Source of the DNA: UBA1258 sp963643225
GTDB taxonomy: Bacteria; Bacillota; Clostridia; Lachnospirales; Lachnospiraceae
DNA: 64,000 nucleotides
Reading direction: 5' to 3'
Assembly (NCBI GenBank): GCA_963643225.1
Contig: CAVIIX010000008.1
Span: forward strand, 43,905 to 107,904
Positions 26,441-34,290 of the stretch are shown here, in pieces; the stretch's first letter is position 1; the number at the start of each line of letters is the position of its first letter. The translations under genes and the position numbers were made by a program. The notes beneath the pieces were generated by a model. That model saw only the letters and a list, made by a program, of their open reading frames with translations. It made no database searches and had not been told where the DNA came from.

Positions 26441-27732
26441 TTTTCTTCCTCTGAAATAAGGGCTTTGATTTCCCCCACCAAATAAAGAGAGCCTGCAGCG
26501 TAGAGCTTAGCCTCTGCTTCCTTTAACATAGCGCCAAGGGCTTCAGCGGTTTCTGCAAAGGAAACACATTCAATACCAAAAAAAGCACTCTCAAGCCGTT
26601 TTATATCTGCGGCACGATCACCCTGTAATTTACACAAATAAAGCTTCTTAAATAAATTGCTTTCTTTAATCAAAGAAGCAATCTCTTCAATGCTTTTATC
26701 TTTAACGGCGCTGTATAAAAGTATTCTTTTACAGGCTCCGTCTCCCTTTACAGCTTCTAAAAATGCCTTAATTCCGTCTGGATTGTGGGCTCCGTCAAGG
26801 GTTAATCCGTTTGGCAGAATCTCCATGCGTCCTGGCCAGTACATTTTAGAAAGACCAAAACGCGCCTTTTCCATATTTAAAGGATTAGGAAGGCTATGAG
26901 ACAATATCTCCAACGCCCTATAGGCTATGCAGGAATTTTCCACCTGATAATAAGAATTTGTATTAAGGGAAATTTTAACAAATTCATCATACAAAGATTG
27001 AAATGAAAAATCAACCCTGTGCGAAAACGTTTCTAAATTCTTAATATTTTCTCTTGAAACCGTGTATAAAGGGGCAGCTTTTTCTTTTGCTGTATTCTTA
27101 ATGACATCTATCCAGGCTTCACCTTTATCAACCGCGATTACAGGCGTTTTTTCTTTAATTATGCCTGCCTTTTCAAAGGCAATTTTTTCTTTTGTGTCCC
27201 CTAAATATTCGCAGTGGTCAAGACCTATTTCCGTGATAACCGAAAGAATTGGCCTTTCAATTGAATTGGTGGCATCCAGTCGCCCTCCAAGACCTGTTTC
27301 CAGAATAATAATATCCGGCCGCTTTGATTTAAACCATACAACACTCATAAAGAAAAGAAATTCAAAAAAAGTGGGGTGGTAGCTTTCAAAACCTGGTTTA
27401 TTATGCATTTCTTCAACTAAAGAAAATACGTAGTTAAAGGTATTTGCAAATTCACGCTCTGAAATTTCTTCATTATTAATACAGAAGCGTTCCGTAATAT
27501 TTACAAGATGCGGAGATGTAAAAAGGCCCACCTTTAAGCCGTTTTCCATTAAGGCTGCACGTAAATAAGCACAAACGGAGCCTTTACCGTTTGTGCCTGC
27601 AACATGTACTGTGGGAATCTTTATCGAAATATCCCCGATTTCATCTAAAAACGCCTTAGTCTTTTCAGGTTCGTTTTTTAATGTAAATTTTGGGATATTG
27701 ATTAAATATTCATTTGCTTCATTAAAATTCAT
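26437..27732 (-). CDS. folC: Bifunctional folylpolyglutamate synthase/dihydrofolate synthase
   Basis: A 431-residue Mur-ligase-family enzyme that adds glutamate to dihydropteroate and to reduced folates. Visible motifs: P-loop VAGTNGKGSVCAYL near residue 44, folate-loop LFTSPHLVNITERF, ETGLGGRLDATN, and C-terminal domain motif LDGAHNPDGI. Length is typical. The stop overlaps the start of the 46-residue gene (ATGA). Confidence 0.95.
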   Translation of the reverse strand: MNFNEANEYLINIPKFTLKNEPEKTKAFLDEIGDISIKIPTVHVAGTNGKGSVCAYLRAALMENGLKVGLFTSPHLVNITERFCINNEEISEREFANTFNYVFSLVEEMHNKPGFESYHPTFFEFLFFMSVVWFKSKRPDIIILETGLGGRLDATNSIERPILSVITEIGLDHCEYLGDTKEKIAFEKAGIIKEKTPVIAVDKGEAWIDVIKNTAKEKAAPLYTVSRENIKNLETFSHRVDFSFQSLYDEFVKISLNTNSYYQVENSCIAYRALEILSHSLPNPLNMEKARFGLSKMYWPGRMEILPNGLTLDGAHNPDGIKAFLEAVKGDGACKRILLYSAVKDKSIEEIASLIKESNLFKKLYLCKLQGDRAADIKRLESAFFGIECVSFAETAEALGAMLKEAEAKLYAAGSLYLVGEIKALISEEEK

Positions 27733-27747
27733 TAAAATAACCTTGCC

Positions 27748-29277
27748 TTAATTTAAGATAATGACACCTGGCACTATCCTGCCGCCCTCATTCTTATAGC
27801 GCATAAAGCTTGTGCTTTCGGGCACCTGGTACAAATTACCCTCTATGCAGATTGTAACGCCTCTATAAATTTTGTCATTGGCAAGTATAACACTTCCTTT
27901 GCCTTTTTCAATAATATCCGACAAAAATTCTTTTTCTGTTCTTGCTTTATCTAATTCTTCAAAGAATTCATCCTTCTTTTCATTAAGGTCTAAAAGCTCT
28001 TTATCAGCCGAGTTAGTATCCCTTTCGCGTCCCAAACGCTTTGCCTTTAAAATTTCCGTCATGCGGTCCACGATTTCAGAAAGTGCCTTTTTTGCGTTGG
28101 CTTCTGCCTGGAACACTTCAATGTAACGCTCATAATCGGATACGGAATACCCGGATGCCACAAAGGTTTTTGTTTCAACGTCATTGCCCATGCATACTGC
28201 CGATACGCCCTTTAAGCCCCTGACCTGACCGCCCAGAATAAGGCCGTTCTTGCCCTCCGCCATTACCATGCCTGCCGCATAAACGTTGGCATTTACGTAA
28301 GAATTTGAACGCACATTGCCGCCGGCTTCAATAGTACATTGCTCTATAAATTCAGCCGACACATTGCCCTTTGCGGTAATTTTTCCCTTCTGATTGCCCT
28401 GTACACCTTTTACTAACACCACGTCGCCGCCTGCATAAATAGTAGCAGCTTCCATAACACCGTCAATAGTAACGTTTCTGCTGCCTCTTATTACGACGCC
28501 TGCGCCTACGTTACCGGTAATATGTATATCACCGAAAAATTCGATTTTCCCAATCACTAAATCCACGTCCCCATTTACTTCATGGACGCTCTTAATATCA
28601 ATGTGACCGTTCTTTAAGTCAATCTTGCCGGTACGCTTTGCTATATAAATATTTGGATTTTCGTCGTTGGAAATATCCTTGCCTCGAAGTGGCACGATTT
28701 CCTTACAGGGCTTGGCGATAATTTCCTTACCTGTTACATCGTAGCCGTTTTCAGGCTGCACTGCAGGATGGTATTCTGCAATTTTCTGACCTTCTTCTAC
28801 GTTAGAAAGCGTTGACATGGAGGAATAGTCAACCGTACCGTCCTCTCTTATGGCAGGCCTGCGATGGTCGGAAGTATCAAAAAAGTATTCAAAATAACCG
28901 TTTTCGCCCTGGGTGGGGTTTTTACCGGTTGCAATTAAAATTTCTCTTTCATATACGTGTTTTTTAGCAATTGCCGCAAGATTAGACTGATGGTACCCGG
29001 CCTTTACTCCATTTTCATATAAAAATTCCCGAATTAAATCAGGAGAATAAAAATCCTCGCCCTTCTTAGGCGGATTCAAATAAATCCAGGCCTTCATGCA
29101 ATCATCTTCGATTCGCACGTAAGAGCCGTTTTTGATACAGTAGGGAGAATTGTCTACTTCAATTTCTTTTTCCCTGCTTTCCTCTTTGTCAAGGTGTGGA
29201 TTTATGAGACCCTGGCTTGACATATCTTTTAACATTTCTTCAAGATTAGCAAGAGAACGCAATAAATCTTCTGCCAC
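27748..29277 (-). CDS. FapA/DUF342 family beta-helix polymer-like protein
   Basis: About 509 residues. The N-terminal region and a right-handed beta-helix made of short repeats (about 215-380 from the chosen start; NGHIDIKSVHEVNGDVDLVI, GDIHITGNVGAGVVI) are typical of DUF342/FapA. A coiled coil and small C-terminal domain follow. In flagellated bacteria FapA influences flagellar assembly; no flagellar genes are near, and the family is also present in non-motile Clostridia. A reading frame from an ATG at 29325 exists, but GGAGGTGAGATC sits just before GTG at 29277, so GTG is the better start. Transcribed towards folC, 15 bp apart. Confidence 0.85.
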   Translation of the reverse strand: MAEDLLRSLANLEEMLKDMSSQGLINPHLDKEESREKEIEVDNSPYCIKNGSYVRIEDDCMKAWIYLNPPKKGEDFYSPDLIREFLYENGVKAGYHQSNLAAIAKKHVYEREILIATGKNPTQGENGYFEYFFDTSDHRRPAIREDGTVDYSSMSTLSNVEEGQKIAEYHPAVQPENGYDVTGKEIIAKPCKEIVPLRGKDISNDENPNIYIAKRTGKIDLKNGHIDIKSVHEVNGDVDLVIGKIEFFGDIHITGNVGAGVVIRGSRNVTIDGVMEAATIYAGGDVVLVKGVQGNQKGKITAKGNVSAEFIEQCTIEAGGNVRSNSYVNANVYAAGMVMAEGKNGLILGGQVRGLKGVSAVCMGNDVETKTFVASGYSVSDYERYIEVFQAEANAKKALSEIVDRMTEILKAKRLGRERDTNSADKELLDLNEKKDEFFEELDKARTEKEFLSDIIEKGKGSVILANDKIYRGVTICIEGNLYQVPESTSFMRYKNEGGRIVPGVIILN

Positions 29278-29309
29278 GATCTCACCTCCAGCCTTTTTAT
29301 TTATCGGCA

Positions 29310-29332
29310 TTTTCTTTTGCTGCAAAAGAAAA
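29310..29332. repeat. Head-to-head pair of the GCAAAAGAAAA motif
   Basis: TTTTCTTTTGC followed after one base by GCAAAAGAAAA makes a near-perfect palindrome in the leader of the FapA-like gene. It combines two of the 19 copies of this 11-mer found in the window, and as RNA it would fold into a hairpin. Confidence 0.85.
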
Positions 29333-29452
29333 ATCTTACTTAATCAGCATTTTCCTTTTACCTTACATATCCTACTAATAAAACATTACCAAATAGGCGG
29401 CTTTAATTCAAGAACCAGAAATCGATTAAAGGAATTAATTTTCAGTTATTCC

Positions 29453-32191
29453 TTATTGTTTCTTTTTCTTTTTGCTTGTTGCAAAGATACCTCCTGCAAT
29501 TGCAAGGAAGGCACACACGCCTGCTGCCACATTTCCTGCAATACCCTTTTTACCGCCGTTTTCAGCACTCCCTGAGTCTGTGTCTGTTGAGGATATAGTG
29601 ACAGGATTTTCAGCCTTTCCAAGGTCGCCCTGTACAAGTACCATAGCGGTTACAGGCTTAATCTGTACAGAGCCTGTAATGGTTTCAATTGCTTCAATGC
29701 CTGCTGTGTCTCCGTTTACGCAAACTGTCCATTCGCCTTCTGAAAGGGAAAGGGTCTGAGTTTCTTTTGAAGCATTAAAGATAACCATAAGCCTGTCGGA
29801 AACTTCCTTTTCGTAAGAGCCGTCAATTTCAAAAGCAAGACAGTGGTCAATGCCAGTTGAAATCTCTTTTATATATGTCTGTGCGTCGGTTGCGTTGTCC
29901 ATGCGAAGAGCTGCGTGAGCCTTTCTAAACTGAATGAGACCCTTGTAATAATTGTATACGTCTAAGGTCTTTTCATCCTCTAGGCTTGAATAAGCGATCG
30001 TGTTAACCGCATCTCCCGACGCGTAACTGTTTGAATTGTAGGAGCCGTCAGAATTTGTCTTGGTCCTAAGCATTTCTTCGCCTGCCTGCATAAAGGGAAC
30101 GCCTTCAGCTGTCATGTAGATTGCTGCTGAGAGCTTGTTCATTGCGATTATCTCGTCAAGGGATGCCTCAGGGCATGAAAGACGCAGTCTGTCAAATAGA
30201 GTGTTGTTATCGTGGCAGGATGCGTAGTTGATGGTCTGACTAGGTGAATTGCACCAGTTATCAAGACCCACAAAGCATCTTGAAATCTTAGTGTCGTCTC
30301 CTGCAGAGCCTGATACAAAGCCTGCTGAGGTATTAAATACGCTTCCCTTTATGCCGTCACGTATAGTGTCGTTAAAATAAGCAAAGCCCGGAGTTAAGCT
30401 AGAATTTTTCTGTGTTGCAAGCTCAGCCTCCTTACTCAGGGTTGTGGTTAAGCTCCAGCCCTCACCATAGAAAATTACGTCAGGGTGAGTCTTGTGTACT
30501 TCTTTAACAATTTCATTAATTGTATCAACGTCCATTAAGCCCACAAGGTCAAATCTGAAGCCGTCGATGTGGTATTCCTCTGCCCAGTAGCATACGGACT
30601 CAACAATATATTTTCTCACCATTGCACGCTCCGTTGCCGTATCGTTACCACAGCCTGAGCCGCTTGAATAGCCGCCGGATTCTGTTGTCCTTGAGAAATA
30701 GTCAGGTACAAGTACGTTGTAGCAGAAGTTTGCTGCCGAATATACGTGGTTGTAAACTACGTCCATTACAACGCTTATGCCGTTATCGTGAAGCGCTTTA
30801 ACCATTTCCTTTACTTCTTTGACTCTTACTGCGCCGTCTTTGGCATTTGTTGAATAAGAGCCCTCCGGCACGTTGTAGTTAACCGGATCGTAGCCCCAGT
30901 TATAAAGGCCTGAAACCGTTTTATTTTCATCTACAGAGCCAAAATCGTAGAAGGGTAAAATCTGTACGTGTGTTACGCCAAGATCAATTATATGAGAAAG
31001 ACCAGTTGGAATGCCAGAAGCAGTCTGTGTGCCAACTTCCGCAACGCCTATGTATTTCCCTGCGTTTTTAATGCCTGCACCCTCTTCCGTAGTTAAATCA
31101 CGGATGTGGGCTTCATAAATAACTGCATCGTTGATGCCTTCTCCTGCGTGAGGATTTGTATCGCTTTCCCAGCCCTCAGGGTCTGTTGAAGCCAAATCGA
31201 TAACCATTGCTCTCTCTCCGTTTACACCTGTAGTGCGTGCGTAAGGATCGCAGGCTTCCTTTGTCACTCCGTCAAAGGTAACCGCATATGTATAATAAAG
31301 GCCGTTACAGTCTCCTTCTTTTTCGTATACCCATACGCCGTTATTTAAAAGCGTCATTTTTTCTTCTGAAAGCATATCACTGACTCTGCTGTCGCCTGCT
31401 TCGTAAAATCTGATTACCATTTCGTCGGCAGTAGGCGCCCACACCTTAAACACAGTCTTTTCATTTGACCACACAGCCCCAAGATCTGAGCCTGTGTAGG
31501 TATATTTGTTTTCAAAATCCTCGGTTGAATATATATTTGGCATTGTTATTTTGTATACCTGTCCCTTAAAAGTTATAGTGTAGCTCTTGGTAGCGTTAAG
31601 CTCCTCGTTAAGTGTTATTAAATATGTGTAATCCTTTGGCTGCGTTACGGATTTAATGCCGACCTCACCCGATTTTCCTGCCAAAGAAAATGCAGTCTCA
31701 TAATCATATTCAAGGTTACCCGTCATTTTAACGGTAACTGTTCCGTCTCCGTTATATAGAGCCTTACTTAGCTTTGTGCCCTTAACAGCGTCGTCACCAT
31801 AGTCCTTTTCAAAGCCCTTAACGGAAGCTTCAACGTATACATGCACAGTTCCTGACACCATTTCAGAGATGTCGATAAACTGGTCTTCCGCTACGTCCTT
31901 GTCCCAGGCCTGCGTCCTTACAATAAAGCCCACCTGCATAGTGCCGGGAGTTGCTTCCATTGTAGCTACCATTTCGCCGTTTTCTTCATTAAAAGCATAG
32001 TCTGAGCCGTCTTTTCCGTACTCCCAGAACCATACGCTCCAGCCGTCATAAGCCCCATCCGGACGGTTATAGTGAAGCTTTATCACAACTCCCCCGTCAG
32101 CTTTTGCTTCAAGCTTATTTGTAAAGCACATGCACAGTACCGACAGCACCATAAGCTGCGCCATCAAAAAAGCTTTGCTTTTCTTTTTCAT
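29453..32191 (-). CDS. pulA: Type I pullulanase, cell-surface anchored
   Basis: A 912-residue secreted debranching enzyme that cleaves alpha-1,6 links in pullulan and branched starch. After a signal peptide (about 1-31) comes a CBM41/pullulanase-associated domain (about 35-135, WSVWFWEYG). A CBM48-like region (about 225-320) precedes the GH13 barrel. The type I hallmark YNWGYDPVNYNVPEGSYS is present. Catalytic motifs: GFRFDLVG (Asp), FYGEGW (Glu), SCHDNNTL (Asp). The C terminus is a membrane helix plus KKKKKQ without LPXTG, so it is membrane-anchored rather than sorted. Its promoter carries the direct repeat also found at malE. Confidence 0.94.
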   Translation of the reverse strand: MKKKSKAFLMAQLMVLSVLCMCFTNKLEAKADGGVVIKLHYNRPDGAYDGWSVWFWEYGKDGSDYAFNEENGEMVATMEATPGTMQVGFIVRTQAWDKDVAEDQFIDISEMVSGTVHVYVEASVKGFEKDYGDDAVKGTKLSKALYNGDGTVTVKMTGNLEYDYETAFSLAGKSGEVGIKSVTQPKDYTYLITLNEELNATKSYTITFKGQVYKITMPNIYSTEDFENKYTYTGSDLGAVWSNEKTVFKVWAPTADEMVIRFYEAGDSRVSDMLSEEKMTLLNNGVWVYEKEGDCNGLYYTYAVTFDGVTKEACDPYARTTGVNGERAMVIDLASTDPEGWESDTNPHAGEGINDAVIYEAHIRDLTTEEGAGIKNAGKYIGVAEVGTQTASGIPTGLSHIIDLGVTHVQILPFYDFGSVDENKTVSGLYNWGYDPVNYNVPEGSYSTNAKDGAVRVKEVKEMVKALHDNGISVVMDVVYNHVYSAANFCYNVLVPDYFSRTTESGGYSSGSGCGNDTATERAMVRKYIVESVCYWAEEYHIDGFRFDLVGLMDVDTINEIVKEVHKTHPDVIFYGEGWSLTTTLSKEAELATQKNSSLTPGFAYFNDTIRDGIKGSVFNTSAGFVSGSAGDDTKISRCFVGLDNWCNSPSQTINYASCHDNNTLFDRLRLSCPEASLDEIIAMNKLSAAIYMTAEGVPFMQAGEEMLRTKTNSDGSYNSNSYASGDAVNTIAYSSLEDEKTLDVYNYYKGLIQFRKAHAALRMDNATDAQTYIKEISTGIDHCLAFEIDGSYEKEVSDRLMVIFNASKETQTLSLSEGEWTVCVNGDTAGIEAIETITGSVQIKPVTAMVLVQGDLGKAENPVTISSTDTDSGSAENGGKKGIAGNVAAGVCAFLAIAGGIFATSKKKKKQ

Positions 32192-32205
32192 GTCAAATCC
32201 TCCTC

Positions 32206-32223
32206 TTACGAAACTTTACGAAA
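32206..32223. promoter_or_regulatory. Shared starch-regulon direct repeat, copy 2
   Basis: TTACGAAACTTTACGAAA differs at one position from the malE site. It overlaps the transcription start region, just downstream of the pullulanase -10 box, which would suit repression; at malE the site is far upstream. Confidence 0.7.
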
Positions 32224-32225
32224 TT

Positions 32226-32254
32226 ATTTTACTTTAATTTCCGAATTTTATCAA
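32226..32254 (-). promoter_or_regulatory. Pullulanase promoter
   Basis: On the minus strand TTGATA (32254-32249) and TAAAAT (32231-32226) are separated by 17 bp. GAGGAGG precedes the start ATG. Confidence 0.85.
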
Positions 32255-32268
32255 CAAAAACATATACC

Positions 32269-32347
32269 CCTCGCGCGAGTGCGCATCTTTGGCACGTAGT
32301 GCCTTTTTTACCATATAAGGAATTGCAACGAAATTTCTTATATAGTA
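32269..32347 (-). repeat. Intergenic element, family 2, copy G
   Basis: Read on the minus strand: an AT-rich hairpin (TATATAAGAAAT paired with ATTCCTTATATG), then the GGCACTACGTGCC palindrome, then TGCGCACTCGCGCGA. It aligns over about 75 nt with the copy at 42645. It lies between the pullulanase promoter and the terminator of the surface-protein gene. Confidence 0.85.
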
Positions 32348-32376
32348 AAAAAAACTCCATAGCATCTATGGAGTTT
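32344..32376 (-). terminator. Terminator of the sortase/surface-protein operon
   Basis: The perfect stem AAACTCCATAG/CTATGGAGTTT has a 3-nt loop and runs into eight T on the minus strand. Confidence 0.9.
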
Positions 32377-32413
32377 CCTTTTACCGTTTAATATCTGATA
32401 TGAAGCTTCACTC

Positions 32414-33196
32414 TCAGTTAGCTTTTTTTCTGTAGCATACTGCACCAACTGCAAATACGCCTGCCAGCATGAAGAAAATCAAGGCTTTTGAAAAATCAAA
32501 GTCTTCGCCGGTTGCAGGAACCTTATCAAGGGTCTTGCCTTGCGCCTTAGAATCCGCTGTAACTGTGGAAGCTGTGGCAGTTGTTGAATAATACTGCTCT
32601 TCAATAATTACGTTGCCCGCTGAATTAGTCATAAGCTTGCCTGCTGCAACATTATAAATAACCGCTTCGCTGTTTGGCCACATATAGGAAGATAAAACCT
32701 GAGCCTTATCAACTGTTCCGGTTACTGCAAAGGCTGTAACCTTCCCGTCTTCATAGTGTCCTGTAAAGGTACCGACATTACCGTTTATCTGTAATACATT
32801 GCCAGGATATGCGTCTGCATTTACAACATCTGCATTTACAATACCGGTAGCGCCGTTAACTGCATACATATGATTTACCTTTTTAGCATATACAATACAG
32901 GCTCCTGTACCTGTAAAGGCAAGCTCACCGATTGATTTGTCTGTTGTAAGTGTAATGCTCTTTCCAAAGCCTCCACCGTCAATAACAAGATTATCACCGT
33001 CTGCAAAACTCGAAAGACTGGTATCCGACCAGCTGGCCTTATTGTCGCTTGATGCTGCCCATCTGTCATTTCCCTCATCATAAACAACGTACCAGGTCTT
33101 ACTTTCTGCTGCTTCTGCCCTGACAGGTGCCCAAAGCAAGCCAAACACACAGGCTAAAGCTGTCACTAAAGCAATTGTTTTTCTTACTGTTTTCAT
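32414..33196 (-). CDS. Secreted surface protein with VPATG sorting signal
   Basis: A 260-residue exported protein: signal peptide to about residue 29 (VRAEA), a beta-rich, threonine/valine-rich central region without a recognised domain, then a sortase-type C terminus. That is VPATGE at about residue 224, a hydrophobic helix and tail CYRKKAN. The sortase gene is directly upstream on the same strand, so this is very likely its dedicated substrate. The central region (SITLTTDKSIGELAFTG; GNVLQINGNVGTFTG) has repeating short strands suggestive of a beta-solenoid. Function unknown. Confidence 0.85.
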   Translation of the reverse strand: MKTVRKTIALVTALACVFGLLWAPVRAEAAESKTWYVVYDEGNDRWAASSDNKASWSDTSLSSFADGDNLVIDGGGFGKSITLTTDKSIGELAFTGTGACIVYAKKVNHMYAVNGATGIVNADVVNADAYPGNVLQINGNVGTFTGHYEDGKVTAFAVTGTVDKAQVLSSYMWPNSEAVIYNVAAGKLMTNSAGNVIIEEQYYSTTATASTVTADSKAQGKTLDKVPATGEDFDFSKALIFFMLAGVFAVGAVCYRKKAN

Positions 33197-33237
33197 GATT
33201 TACCCTCCTTTAAATCATTCAAATTAGATAAAAGCTC

Positions 33238-34146
33238 TTAGTTTTCTTCTACCGGCAAATAATAATCTCCCGGCTCAATTTCTTTTGCAACCACCACAAA
33301 TCTTCCGTTTTCAGTATGGGACGAGCAGGTAGAAAGCGTCAGGAATTTGTCGCCAAAGCTCGCTGTTACACCAGTATCGTAAAGTGAAAGATACATTACA
33401 TTTTTATAAAAATCGTTAAATTCTTCTTCCGTCTCAGCATTAAAGAATTTGTAGTATTTAAAGCAGGTGTCTGTTGTGTAATAAACCTTCGACCTGAATA
33501 CTGCCATTATTTCGTATCTGTGTTCATAGTCTTTTCCGTATAAAGAAATATATGGGTGTTCGTCACGGTATTCCTTTTCTTTATATGGAAGCAGATAATA
33601 AAACGTCTGGTTCTTTATATTATGTCCGTGGATAATTAAATTTGTGCTGGCAGGATACATTGTGGAGTCCGTATCAAGAATTGGCACCCCGTATTTATCC
33701 TTGTGCTTCTGAAAATTCCTGTACAGATAATAATCTTCATTTTCCGGAGTCCACATGACTGCGTGGTCGATTTGTGTATCCGGAATTTTAATCCAGGCTA
33801 CCATGTCTGAGTTTTCAAGAAACTTATCTTTATAAGGATTTTCCACATATTCAATTTCAGATTCCGATTCCGGCTTTGGTTCTTTGTGTTCAGGCTCAGG
33901 CTCAGGCTCTTGCTCTTGCAACTCAATATCAGATATTCCTGTACCATTTTGAGACACCATATCTGATATCATTGTTCCGTTTTTTGACACCATATCTGAT
34001 ATTAGTGCTGCATCTTCAGTTGCGGATACGGATGCGACGATTACGATGTCAGGATGCTCATTAAGGAAAAAATAAATTCCAAAACCAAGGCTTGCAACAC
34101 TCAAAGCAATTAATACCGCCGGAATGACTTTTCTAAGTTTTTCCAC
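33238..34146 (-). CDS. srtB: Class B sortase
   Basis: A 302-residue membrane-anchored transpeptidase that links surface proteins to peptidoglycan. N-terminal helix at about 9-28, then a variable linker with imperfect repeats (ISDMVSKNGTM / ISDMVSQNGTG) and an acidic Glu-Pro stretch at 76-100. The sortase fold starts near 110. Catalytic residues: His175 in IIHGHN, Cys274 in TLSTCSSH, Arg282 in GRFVVVAK. TLSTC plus the fold make class B the best fit. First gene of a two-gene operon with the VPATG substrate, 41 bp apart. Confidence 0.92.
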   Translation of the reverse strand: MEKLRKVIPAVLIALSVASLGFGIYFFLNEHPDIVIVASVSATEDAALISDMVSKNGTMISDMVSQNGTGISDIELQEQEPEPEPEHKEPKPESESEIEYVENPYKDKFLENSDMVAWIKIPDTQIDHAVMWTPENEDYYLYRNFQKHKDKYGVPILDTDSTMYPASTNLIIHGHNIKNQTFYYLLPYKEKEYRDEHPYISLYGKDYEHRYEIMAVFRSKVYYTTDTCFKYYKFFNAETEEEFNDFYKNVMYLSLYDTGVTASFGDKFLTLSTCSSHTENGRFVVVAKEIEPGDYYLPVEEN

Positions 34147-34236
34147 AGTTTCACCTATTTACATAACTCCATAATCACCTTAACATAATTTTAAAATTAT
34201 GTAAACAAATAATTCGTGCTTTTGACCATGTACCTT

Positions 34237-34287
34237 GTGTAGAGTACCCACCGCCTAAAGGCAGTGGGTACTCCACACTTTTATAAA
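34237..34287 (+). repeat. Intergenic palindromic element, family 1, copy D
   Basis: GTGTAGAGTACCCAC pairs with GTGGGTACTCCACAC around a GCC-TAAA-GGC core, followed by TTTTATAAA. It ends 3 nt before the stop-codon end of the ABC permease gene on the minus strand, so it lies directly in that transcript's 3' end. Confidence 0.85.
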
Positions 34288-34290
34288 TCT

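Noticed and set aside
33900..34010. Short spaced repeats containing CATATCTGATAT, possible CRISPR
   Set aside because: They lie inside the sortase coding frame, only two or three copies, unequal units, no cas genes; they encode linker repeats.
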